A stretch of 64,000 nt of DNA from Sacculina carcini. Lineage: Eukaryota > Arthropoda > Thecostraca > Sacculinidae. The stretch's first letter is position 1. Every line of letters begins with the position of its first letter. Made by a program: the position numbers and the translations under genes. The stretch is taken from positions 5,424,001 through 5,488,000 of the forward strand of contig OU696582.1 of the NCBI GenBank assembly GCA_916048095.2. Direction: 5' to 3'. The notes beneath the pieces are model-generated. The model worked only from the letters and a program-made list of their open reading frames with translations. It searched no databases and was not told the DNA's origin. Shown one piece after another: positions 18,941 to 31,000 of this stretch.

Positions 18941-19642
18941 AAGCCGTGGTCACACGAGGCCAATTGGTGGCTTAGACAACGATTGGCTTGGCCAACTGTT
19001 GGCTTGGTCGTGTGGTCACAAGAGGCAAATTGTTGGTTTGGCCAACAATTGTCCCGAAAACCGAAGTTGAACTTGTTCAACTTTTCAAACCAATTGGCCT
19101 GTATTTCAGCCGCTTGCCTCAAGAGGGCACTACGCTGCCGTGCAATGAACGTGCACTGTCACACCGAAAATGATATTCTCGCGAAAGGCAACTATTAGAT
19201 CCTCCGTTTTTTCACCACATGGCGCTGAAGCAACGCGTGAAGCGAATTCAACTCAGTTTGAGAGCCTGTGATGTGTATGTTTTATTGTGGCAATTTTATG
19301 AGGTGGAATCTTTAATCTAATATTTGTATAATATATGTTAATGTTTGATACATTACTAGATTAAATGTTGATAAATAGATATATAGGTAAAATAGATAAA
19401 AGCTGTAAAATATGTTTAATAAATGTATATTATACTATCAGAATATATTTAGTATCTGTACATTCAAGAATACACCTAAATTATATCAAAAATTCAAATG
19501 ATATAGTCATGAGAGCGAAATAAACCACACCGACGTACTCCGCATCACCTCTATTGGATTGAACAATTACTGGCCTGGTGTGACCACTCGCAAGCCAATT
19601 GCTGGCTAGGCCAGGCTAGGCTAGGCTTGCGTGATCACGGCT
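18941..19642. mobile_element. MITE with AAGCCGTGGTCACACG ends
   Basis: The left end (AGCCGTGGTCACACGAGGCC) and the reverse complement of the right end (AGCCGTGATCACGCAAGCC) match over about 25 bp. Subterminal blocks repeat the text attggcttggcc and ccaattg. No transposase ORF. Superfamily not determined; no clear target duplication. Confidence 0.6.
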
Positions 19643-19829
19643 TCACATTCGTTGAAATGGACATTGTTGTTGCAGCAAGTGTGCCAACAGACATACCCCG
19701 ACATTGCGGCGTCTGACACGTCATTGGTTGCAACTGTGACGTCACCATTGTGATACGTGTCAACGCAACACCAACTGCATTACATTATTTAAGTGGCGTT
19801 ATACGTGTAATCGACGTCAATGTCACAAT

Positions 19830-21388
19830 TAGAGATGCGAACTAAAAAACGACGTTTTTTTTTAAAAAAGAAATTTTTATGCCAAAAAAACCGCGACCAA
19901 AAAAACACGTTCTTTTTGTTTTTTTGAAGAGTCATGCAAAGAATTCAAATTATGGAAATTATATATTTGGGATGTTAAATGAATAATTTTGTATCAACAC
20001 ATGAGTTATACATTCTATTAGTGACCCTATCAAATTGAATCATCATTAAATATGCACAATATGATTGTTATAATGTGTCTGAAAGCCCTAATATCATTGC
20101 TTGCACAGTACTGTGCGGCACTTCTATGTACAGTACATTTTTGCATTCAATTATTGAGTTAATCATTGTGTAAGAAAGCAGGGTTTGAGAACCGTTTTTT
20201 ATGCTAAAATTTGAAACTGTTTAAAAAAACAACAGGTGGCATAATTTCTTAGTATTTTTTATATATTACTTTTTTCCTACCAGAAATGAACTACGTTGAT
20301 TATAATAAGTTTCATCATTTCATTCAGCAGATCAATTATTTGCAAAAATAAAAGTACAAATACTGCAAATATTTACACAAATACTACAAATATACACACA
20401 AACTCAGTGTCCCTAATGAGACTACGAATAATAGCGGGTCGCATTAATCAGAGTGGCAATCCTGACCAGAAAAACGGGCAATATTTTCGTGTAGGAAAAA
20501 AACGACTGAAGAACTATATTTAATGTACAAAAATGTATTTGAACACAAATTACTACATCAAAGAAACCATCATCCATAAAACCAGTTCTAAAAACAGGTT
20601 ACTAATAAAAAACCAATAAATTTGGTTCAACATTCATTCATCTGTCGCCAATTTGTTTCTAAATCTCTACATCTACGAAAACCGTTTTTCCAAAAAATAT
20701 TTAAAAAAAACATGGTATAAAAACAGTTTAAATCGAGTGGTTTAACCAGTCGCTTATACGTACCAGCAGATTACCTGCTATACAAAAGGTATTTGAACGT
20801 ACATAAATCAAATCTATCTTACATTTGATATTGTTTTAGAAAACATAGTTTCATCAAAAAAACGTTGAATATACGTTTGTTAAAAAAAACACTTAACACT
20901 ATTAACTTGTCTTGTTCTGCTGTCAATATTTTCTGAATCTGTACATTAATAAAACGAATTTAAAACCAATTTGAAAAACATCATTGCATTTTTTTAATAA
21001 AAAACATGGTTTCTTTTAAAATAAACACATGATTACTAAATGAATTTGTTTTGTTCTGCTGACAAACTATTTCAAATAGCCACATAATTATCACCATCTT
21101 TAAAAACATGGGTTTTCTCAATGAAAAAACCTAAAACACCGGATCCGGATGCACTTTCAAACAGTCTCCTGAGGTATGTATTGATAAATATTTTTGTTTT
21201 TTATACTATTATCAAATTATCTTTGAAATATGACACGTAAAGATGTACAAAACGTAAATTAAACTCGTTTCTATGTACTAAAATACAACATCCGATGACA
21301 TTTGGGGCTAATTCTAAAAAACCAAAAAAACCCTAAAAAAACATGTTTTTTGCAAAACAACGCAAAAAAACGTTTTTTTGCATCACTA
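19830..21388. mobile_element. Non-autonomous hAT element with exact 8-bp target duplication
   Basis: The flanks GTCACAAT (19822-19829) and GTCACAAT (21389-21396) are identical. The ends TAGAGATGC and GCATCACTA are hAT-type terminal inverted repeats, followed by A/T-rich text with AAAAAACG. The 1,559-bp interior is AT-rich with many A or T homopolymers and has no ORF above 75 codons. It must rely on a transposase elsewhere. Similar homopolymer-rich text occurs at 36060-36185. Confidence 0.85.
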
Positions 21389-21458
21389 GTCACAATGACA
21401 ATGAGCATTGCACATATAAATGTATTATACTAGTCTCGTGCTTCCTGTTCCCCTGGGG

Positions 21459-21807
21459 CAGTGGTTCCCAACCTGGGGGTAAATTAGTCCCTGGGGGTAA
21501 TTTAGCAATTGTTCGGGGGTAATGTAGGGGTTACAGGAAAATGTTAAGAATTCTGAAATTCAAGAAAACATTGCGGTACGTTGTATTGGGATTAATGTTA
21601 ACTTAGCATATTATGTTTATTGTTTGCATTGTGTGGATATTGTATTGCTCATATGGCGTGTTGTATATAGTTGTGTGTGCATGTGCACGCGTGCGTGTGT
21701 GTGTGAATGCTTACAGTAACATGTACAGCAACAAAGGGACATGCTGCGACATGCTTAATATGAGATGCTAAACTGGGTAATAAGCTGAAAAAGGTTGGGA
21801 ACCACTG
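21459..21807. mobile_element. hAT MITE, 349 bp, exact 8-bp target duplication
   Basis: CCCTGGGG flanks both ends (21451-21458 and 21808-21815). The ends are CAGTGGTTCCCAACCT and its near-complement AGGTTGGGAACCACTG. The left interior has three gggggtaa repeats. No ORF. Confidence 0.9.
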
Positions 21808-23670
21808 CCCTGGGGTTACGAATACTTAAGTTATGGGGAATTAAACCTCAAATCAAGAATCAACCAAAATGACCACTGGCTTCTGAATAACAACACAAAT
21901 TAAAATACACGACACCACACCACATTAATGGTGTCATGTATAGGGATAGGTGTTGTGATAAATTGTAGTTTATGCATCTGTGATACGTTAGCGTGCCCAT
22001 ATGTTTCGATTGAGGACCTTGCTAAATTGCTTCGAGTCACTATAACAACATTTTCAGGCTGCGTTGAGAGCGATTGAAACTCTGATATGAAACACTGAAG
22101 TGAAAAACTGAAATCGTGAATGTGCAATGCATGACGATTACGAACTATGAGATTGTACACGACGTCAACGAAGAATTCACTTAAGAATCAAAAATGAATT
22201 TTCTTCTCGAGAAGTATCGCGTATGAACACGTATGAACACGCGTGTTGCCCAAGCACCCACGCTCGGCTCCAGTCTGCAACCATAAGAAAAACTATGCAT
22301 GTTGTAACTTGTTTAGTCTTTTTGTGCGCGGGCACAACAATGGAGAAACATGTGCGTGTGTGTACGTATGTGTGTGCAACTTATAAATACGCAATTTATG
22401 AGTGTGTGCGCATGTGCGACTGCACGAAAGCCCAAAATGGAAATGCACACGAAAACAGACATCGAAAGACACACACATACACACACGTGCGACAAACTTG
22501 GGTTAAATATAGCCTCAGACCGACTGCTGCCGGCGGGAGATTCATCAAACACCGAGACAACACTGACATACACACGTCAATGGTGAACGGCACCCACTCA
22601 TACGCTCACACCACCCGCAAAAATCCACCTGTTTGCCAGGTGCGTGTATGTGTGTATGTGTCAGTGGGCGAGACGTGGCGCTTCGATTACAGAGCATACA
22701 CGCAAAGAGCACGCACACGTGGGTGTGCGTACGGGTATGACCAGGCGCAAGAGCATGACACGCACGCTCACTTCCAAGCCAGCGACCGTGTCACCGTTCA
22801 GCGGGTTACCACACTGTAGCAGTTAGGAGGACATCGATGACTAGAGTTGGGAATGTCGTGTGATAATTTTTGGTGCTCTATGTATTTATTGTGACGAAAA
22901 ATCCAAAATATGTTGTCAAAAGCCCCAAAATATGTTATTCATTGTTCATCTAGCGACATTCCATTGGAGAGTTACTCTTAGAGAGGCTAAATTTTCGTAG
23001 TACGTGAAAACAGTTTTACTTTGGGCCCTTCCGGTAAGGTAGTGGCGGCGCCATAATTTTTTCGGTGGGGGGCTGAGGGGGACTAAGGAAAAAGATGCGG
23101 TGACTATGCGCAACATGAGGAACTACACACGAAATGTTCATGGTATGAATGTCACTGTAGGGGTGCCACTTTGGACTTTTGCTTCGAAGCGTAATACTCC
23201 TATGATTCGATTCGGCATGCATAGTCGCGTTTGGTGTTTATCGAGTGAGCAGCCGATTTGTTGTCTCGATCGAGCTGCGATTTGTGAACAGCGGACACGC
23301 CTTTCTTATATGTAACGCAAAAACATGCCCTTCACATCAGACGTATTTTTCTGAGAAAATTCGACTTCACATTTAATTCCTCCACCATTCTGAGCGTGAC
23401 ATTACATGTCATTTCAGCAGCATGTACATGTATGCATGATCCTACCATCCTAAAAAGCCAATGTCACATGTACCATGTTTGGAGCGATTTGATCACAACA
23501 ATTAAGCCACACCCACAACCCATACTGTAGTTATATAAGATTAGGACTCCGTGCGACGCTCATGGTGTCGGGACAAAATAACATACTAGGAACGTCGCTA
23601 TATTTCCATTGTTAACATTGCTGGCGTTAACATTGTACATGTATGCGGTGTTTGAGTGTATCATAGCGTG
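21720..23670. other. Non-coding stretch with TG/CA-rich patches
   Basis: Beyond the end of the MITE I see no gene. 22330-22780 is dense in CA and TG steps, giving spurious long ORFs on both strands. 23035-23095 is a G-rich patch. Confidence 0.6.
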
Positions 23671-23677
23671 TTGAATC

Positions 23678-23896
23678 CACTGGCGGATCCAGAGGGGCTC
23701 AGGGGGCCGAAGTTAAGTTTTCATCTACTCCTCATAACCAAGAGATTCAATAAAATAGGTTAAGAGAAAGTACTTTTTTGTATACTAATTTGTATATATA
23801 GGCATTATCGCAAATATGTTGCATAGTGATGCACGTACATGACTGATCGACTAAAAATTCAGCCCCTCCCAAAATTGCACTCTGGATCCGCCACTG
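23678..23896. mobile_element. hAT MITE, 219 bp, exact 8-bp target duplication
   Basis: Flanked by GTTGAATC at 23670-23677 and 23897-23904. The ends CACTGGCGGATCCAGAG and CTCTGGATCCGCCACTG are inverted repeats differing at one base. The interior has no coding content. Confidence 0.92.
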
Positions 23897-23904
23897 GTTG
23901 AATC

Positions 23905-25010
23905 CGTCATCGTCGTCGTCATCCGTCATGAATAGATTAAATACAGAACATATATAATTAAATACGTAACATATATAATGATATATTTGGACAATATTTT
24001 CCAGTGAAAATGGCATTTTGTTTTTTAGTATAAGAACGGCGTTACATGTGAAAAAAGTGTGGTCAAATAAAATTCCCAACCCTATCGACCACGAATTCTG
24101 GTGGGATAACCTGATCAGACCAGCCAATATGACTCACCTGATACATAAAGCGGCATCTGCATGATGTCGCTGCATGATGCATGATGATCATTTTGGATAC
24201 GCCAAATGGATGAAATCGCCAAAGATCGACAACCAAGTTGGCTCCGCCACACAAATCGAGCAACAAGCACAACACGATACCCCACTGAAAATTAGAACAC
24301 TCAATTGTTGTTCAGCGGGTGGAATTAGCGAGGTGTGTAAAGTATTCACGAGTTAAACTTATACACGAAGTTTGAACATGTGCTTTATGCTAAGCCCTTT
24401 TTTAGCAATGCACGCTTCAGTTCAGTTTTGAACACAATAACTAGATATATCTCACATATATTGTACAGGACAACACAATTAGTGTAAATTCGATACAAAC
24501 GAAGTTAAAAATTCTGAACATGAAACAACAACAAAAACCGAATGATATACAAAAACGATACGAACATAAACCGCGTTCAGCTCATCTTGCCGAATATTCG
24601 AAGGAAGCAATAAATTTGAGTACGAAATTCAATTTGAGACAAATTTGAGAATAATGACCGCATGCGAATGCCGCTATAATTGATCAAAACATGCCAAAAT
24701 ACACCTAACGGAAAAATTACTAGGAAACTCAGGCAAGTTTGCCAGTAAATATATCGTCAAGCTGAGAAAACAATTCAAACACCAAGCTCGTAGTCATGAA
24801 TACAACCGTAAGCAAAAGCGCCATTGATACGAAAAAGAAAAAGATTATCGACGCCACAATAAACTCTAACGTCGAGTGAAAAGTCAAAAAAGTAAGTCAT
24901 AAGCAAATAATCTCAAGGCACAATGTTGTTATCCGATCGACCAACAAGAAGATAATTCAGTACAAAACATACATATATCACAATAAGGAGAAAATTACAC
25001 TCCAAAAGAT
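23905..25010. other. Non-coding region 3' of talin
   Basis: No recognisable exon. On the talin sense strand I find no AATAAA or ATTAAA in the 650 bp after the talin stop codon. Confidence 0.6.
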
Positions 25011-25018
25011 ATACTTAC
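25011..25018 (-). other. Perfect splice-donor-like sequence over the talin stop codon
   Basis: The sense strand reads ...AATCA|GTAAGTAT. The TAA stop (25017-25015) lies within GTAAGT. If used, the talin exon ends within the last Gln codon and the gene continues left. Confidence 0.5.
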
Positions 25019-28000
25019 TGATTGAACCGATTGATTCTGTTAGCGACAGCTGACTTCGGAGGGACGACAGGCTTGGGACCTTTGCCTGTGGCGCTGCGAA
25101 AATGCTTCATCGATTCCGAAAAACTAGGACCCTCGGCAATTGAGCTCGCCACGTCGGCACAGCTGCGATCTTGAACGGTTACGTTGGACAAAGTAGAAGT
25201 GACTCTTGACAACTCCGGAGAAGATTCTTGTCTAACGGAAGACTCCTGTGTAACGTTGTATTTGGTTATCGACCGTTTGGAGAAAGCGCTTCCAGGTGTA
25301 GACTGAGCAGGTGAAAACGGCCTCGCTGGTCCGGGCACACCTGAAAACTCACTGCGAGATGTTTCAAGGCGAGAACTGTCGTAGCCACTCATATAACCCT
25401 CTCCTTCACTCTCTGTACCCTCGCCGTATTTGGCACGACGTAACGCAGCCAACCGTAGTCGAGCGTCCTCCAGCTCGCGTTCTTTGCGAAGAACATCGCT
25501 CTGAGCGTCCATTTCTTGCGCCAAGCCGCCAACCAACCGTTTATTGAGCACCAGACTACGCTCGTCTTCCTGATCGATCGACTGCTGCGCAGCTTGAACC
25601 AAATTGTCGGTGGCCTTCTTGACGCTGTTACCGGCCTCCTGTAGACGACGCGTGGCCGCTGAATTGGGGTCGGCCTTCACTTTGCACGCCACCAGCAGCT
25701 GTGCAGTCGAGCCAGCCACCTGCTTGGCACCCGATATCAACAAATCCTCCGATGCTTGACCTTGCACCAACGCGTTGGCCGCCTGACACAGACTGTGAGT
25801 GCCAACAGCAACCATTTTAGCAGCCGAAATGAGACCTTCCGACCACTGACCATCCTCGGCATTATAATGCGTATGACGTGTGACAATACCCCTACTAACC
25901 AGCTCACGTTGAGACGACGAAGCAGCTTTGACTAGAGCCGAAGTGGCGGCCGCTATTGCTTGGCACGAATCCAGAATGAGCTCGTCAAAATTCATATCCG
26001 CATCGGCCTCGCGAATGGGTTTGCGAGGTCTTAAATTGGCCAACTTTTGAGCGGCCATATCAATAGACGAAGCAGCACTCAATAATTCATTCTCGGCGAT
26101 AATTGAAGGATCGTCTGCATCCACCCAGTCGCTTCCTTTCAGCTGTTCAGCCGCAGAAACCAGTTCGGTCACGTAATGAGCAATTTGTCTGCTCACCAAC
26201 GGTAGTTTCTGCTTGGATTCAGCCGACGGTTTACCTAATATCATCATAACTTGCTGTAAAAGTGTTCTGTACTCGGAAGCAATGGAACGCCCTGCCATCA
26301 ACGTCCGCGCTTTAAGATCATTGGATTCAGCTTTCGAAGCAGCTCCTTTACATGTCGAAAGTAGGTCAGTGATGGCTTTGCGACCAGCGTTCACGGCCGC
26401 AATCACATCTTCCTGCTTACAGCTATTGCCGGCTGCAACTCCTTTGGCTGTAGCCTGTGTTACTTGCCTAGTAGCTCGAACGAGCTCCTCTGGTGTAAAC
26501 GCACTACGTGGAGGGTCAGATGAATCAAAGCTACGTAGCTCTTGACCCAACGCTTCAATGGTGGCTTCCAGTGCACGAGTACCACGCAGGTGTTCATCTT
26601 CAACAACTTTGATTGTTTTGAGAAGTGAAGTGACGTTTGTAACCATAACTTTTGCAGACTCCTTCATATCTAGCATGGATGAGTCCGTCGAAGGCTTACC
26701 AGCGGCAGATTTAGTGGCGTGGATTAAATCTCCGAGAGCAGACGCCACGTCACGCACTGCGTTCACAAGCAACACTTGAGCGTCACTGTTGTCAGAACCA
26801 AGAGAAGACGCACCAAGCTTGACTACTTCAGCTAACTGCAGCATGGTAGCAACCCCATTCTGAGCAGCGACGGCCAGCTGTTCTTGAGTACTGGCAGCAC
26901 CAGCTACCAGAGTTTTAGCGTCCTCCACCAGAGCCTTAGCAGTTTTAAGGATATCTTCGCGATGATCCGAAAAGTTTGCATTTTCATTTTCCGACGGTAG
27001 AGTGCCCGCGGTGGCAAACATAATGGTAGTATCCAAATCACCAATAATTCCAGAAACAGTAGAAGCCGCGTTGATACAAGCTTGAGTGCCACTGGACCCT
27101 GATTTCAAAGCAGCAAGAACTTGTGCCACTTTGTTCTGCACATTCTTATTCCCATCTGAAATTTGGGCCTGACATGATTTGTCACCAGGCGAACTCTGAC
27201 AAACACCACACGCTTTCACCAAACCCACACAAGCCTGGCCCAAATCTTGAACAGCTGAATGCAAACGCTTCCCGATTTCAGCATTGTTGGCAGCTACGAC
27301 AGCACCACGACTATCATAGGCCATCTGACTATAACATTGACCAAGTTTTGATGCCAAATGACCCAAAAGCTGAGATTCAGAACAAGACTTGTGAGTCATT
27401 TCTTGAGATACCTTACTTAGCTCCTTAGCTGCTTGTACCATTTTCGTTTGATAATCGACAAAACCGCGAAAGCCATCAGTCGTATCTATACTAGAACGAG
27501 CATCACCTACTGGTTGTACCATAGCTGTATTTATGTTCTCAACAATACGACTGACAAGTCCAGCACTGGCCACTTGACGCTCAACATTTGACAAAAGATC
27601 TTGAGCGGCGTCCTTAAGAAAATCGACAGCTTCATCGATGTCTGGATGAATGTGATGGACCTTAGGATTACCGCCACCTTCTTTTGCAATAGACACAGTC
27701 TGCACAGCCGACTCAGCCAACGTTTTGGCTTGATCAATGAGAGCCATTTGCTGTTTAGTGTTAATCATATGCGAACTCATTCCAATAATAGAAGAAACAA
27801 GGGGTTCGTAATAAGAACAAAGAGCAGTGACACTGTGTCCCAGTTTTTCAGCCTCTCCTTTACCAGCAATACGAATTTTATCGGCAATATTATACACTTG
27901 GCCTACTGCATTACCAGCTCGGTCACTATAACCTTCCAAGGTGTTCTCACGACGTGGAGGAAGATTCTGGTTAGCAATCGCCATACCTGCTTGATCCAAC

Positions 28001-31000
28001 TCACGTACAATCTCATTCAGACGATCAATGGTATCAAAACATTCCTTTTGGCCTGGAGCCTTGTCACGTATCGAGGAAACCAAGGCTTTGATGCTGTCGG
28101 AAACATTTTTACTGTGATTGGCAAGCGACTGCCAACAATCGGGATCACGACTGTTAACAGATAAATCTTTGGCCGCTGAAATAAGGGCACTGGAGCCATC
28201 AATAATTCGCTCACCAGCATCCGCAATAATCTGCTGGCTGTGTTGACCTTGAGGTGAAATTTTAGCAGGAATAGAAGCAAACTCGGGAGAATTTGCAAAG
28301 TTACAAAGACTATCTACAGCCTCAATAAGAGGGCGGGTGGCTTGAGCACATCGCTGGCGATTCGAAGGACAGTAATCTTGATCAAGCGTCTTAATCTCTT
28401 TGACCAATGCTGCTGTGGCGTTGGCAACATCCTTGGCAGCCTGTACAAAGTGACGCTTGGCGATTGGATTGTTAGAGTGGCCACTGGCTTTTCTACAGCT
28501 ATTACACAGAGCAGACGTGTGCTTGGCAATTTGAGTGGCCGCCGAAAGCACTTGCTGCTGACTAGCGTTGGGATTTATTAAAGCATGACAAGCTTGTTGT
28601 ATTACATCACGAGATCGTGCAAACTGACCTTGATCAACTAATCCTGGACGACCGGCTACTGAAGTAGGATCAGACACACCAATTAAGTAACTGGCTTGAG
28701 CAGCAGATTCTATGAGACCACATATAGAATCGGCTACTGTGGCAACAGCATGAGCAAACTTAAGTGAATCTGGATTGCGAGTATGATTAGCTATACCAGT
28801 CATACCATCTCCTAGCGCTCTAGATTTATCCATGACCGCTTCAAGACACTCAAAATACGAACTATCAATTACAGATTCTACCGGCTTTGACAGCAAAGGA
28901 CACATGCTCTGAATTAGTCGAACAGCACTATCACATTCTTGTTGACCAGGTGCCGCCGTGGTGCACACATTGACAAGATTGTTTATTGCGTCAGTTAACT
29001 GGCGAGCAGCTGAAGCCAGATTGTTCTTCGCATTGGGTGCACCGGGATCCGTCGAAACTGTCTTTGCCACAATCAACAAATTGGAAGACGTGGCCGAAAC
29101 GGATTTCAGTGAATTAATTATGACCTTCCTGTTATGCTCATCTTGAGTTTGAGACGCCATTCCCATACCAGTATCAATTATTTCTTGGTGGGTAGACCCA
29201 AAATCAATGGATAATTTCGCGAGCTCCACGGAGGAAGTTTTGGCCGCTTGAACCACACTAGAAGAGAAATCGTTCAAACGGCCCGCTGCATTTCCAAGAT
29301 CAGACTGAAGTTCACCATACGATTTACCGGTATGCGGAAAATCGTCAGTAGCCAAGATATTTTTAGATGCATTAATACCATCCAGAACTTTATCTACGTC
29401 ACTTTGACCAGGCAAACAATTGACAGCTTGATTAAGCGCATTGCTGACACCCTTGACTACATTTTGCAGTCTCACATGACTATCGACATTATGCGTATTT
29501 GTGACAATGATTTTAACTTCCTCTATGAGCATAATTGACGAAGAGAGAACCTCATGACCTGCATTAATCACACTATACTGAGTAACACGCTCATCGCTAG
29601 TGGCTGCCACAGCACGCACAGCATTGTTAAAGTCTGTCAGGGCATTGGCTGTTTGACGAGCCGCTTGACCAGTAAAATCTTCGTTGCCCTCAGAAGCCGC
29701 CGTAAGCAGCTGCGTCATAGTAGAGCCGACCGTCTTTTTGGAGTTGCTGAGACTCACAGCTGCCATCTCCGGATCCTCACCGGGCAAAGGCTTGAGTTGA
29801 CAAGCGTCAGCTGCCACACGGAATTCATCCAGTTCGGTGTCTAATGCTCGGATGGTATCGAGAGCTGCATCAACTTCTAGCACCCCACAATCTTCCTGTG
29901 CTCGAGCGATCACTGCATGCAAGTCTGCCAGAACTGAATTAAATTGCTTTACAGTATTACTTAATTGCAAAGCCGATGATTCGTCTTGGATCGTTGGTAA
30001 TGCCTGATGTACACTCTCTACCATTTTCATACTGGGATGCACAAACGATCTACAAGCTTGCACCAACTCCAACTGAGCAGCACTCGATTCTGAATCGGAC
30101 AATGTACAACGAATCGCACGAACCAAGCTGGGGATTAGATTGGCCACTTGTTTGCAGTCCGAAATAAGCTCATCTTGTGAAGCTGGATTGACATTGTACG
30201 GGCCGGCACCTTGCGCAGCTGCAATGCATTGAGTAGCAGAACTAGCTGCATGTTTAGCTGTATCTTCAAGCCGTTTAATGAGTTGTTTACGAAGAACATC
30301 AGCGGCAGCCACTTTGGTAACTGCACGAAGATCATGTGCTGTTTCTCGCAACGCCTGATGTTGTTCAATGTTTCTGGGATCAGACGCGCATTTTTTAGCA
30401 GCTGCAACCATGCTGGCGGTCGCTTCAGCAAGTTGCTTAGCAGCATTCAACAGTCGCTGCTGCGAATCGGATGTAGGGGCAGCTTCAGCCTGACTTTTAA
30501 TGCTTTGAATCAGCTGAGCTGTAGCATGCGCCAAAGTTCTAGCCTGATTAACAATCTCCTTAGTGTCATATTGTTCACAAAACATTTTATCAGTCACCGT
30601 CATTATTGTTTCAACACACGCCTCGTCAGCACTCTGTCTCACTTTTGGCTTGGTGCCTGTCTTAATGTGATTTAATAAATCATTGAGTGTCCTGGACACA
30701 TCTGCAGCAGCAATTCCAAGCTGCTTTCTCAACATTTCATCGGTACAGCCTAGCTGACATTCTTCAGTGACTCCATCCACAGCATTTGTTACCTCTCTAG
30801 ACGCTTCAACTAACTGCGCCTGACAATTGGTATCCTCAATCGTAGGAGAGACCACTTTGGCAATAGCAACCAATTGGGAAGTTGTTAATGCACACTGTGT
30901 GGCCGAGCCGATTACTCTATTCTGTTGCTCTTCATCAACACACATGGAAGCAACATTTTTGGCCTTTAGAACGAGAGCTGCAGTAGCATTAGCCACAGCC

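Noticed and set aside
22223-22819. A 198-codon plus-strand ORF rich in His, Thr and Arg
   Set aside because: Encoded by CA/TG simple sequence, with long ORFs on both strands and no domain.
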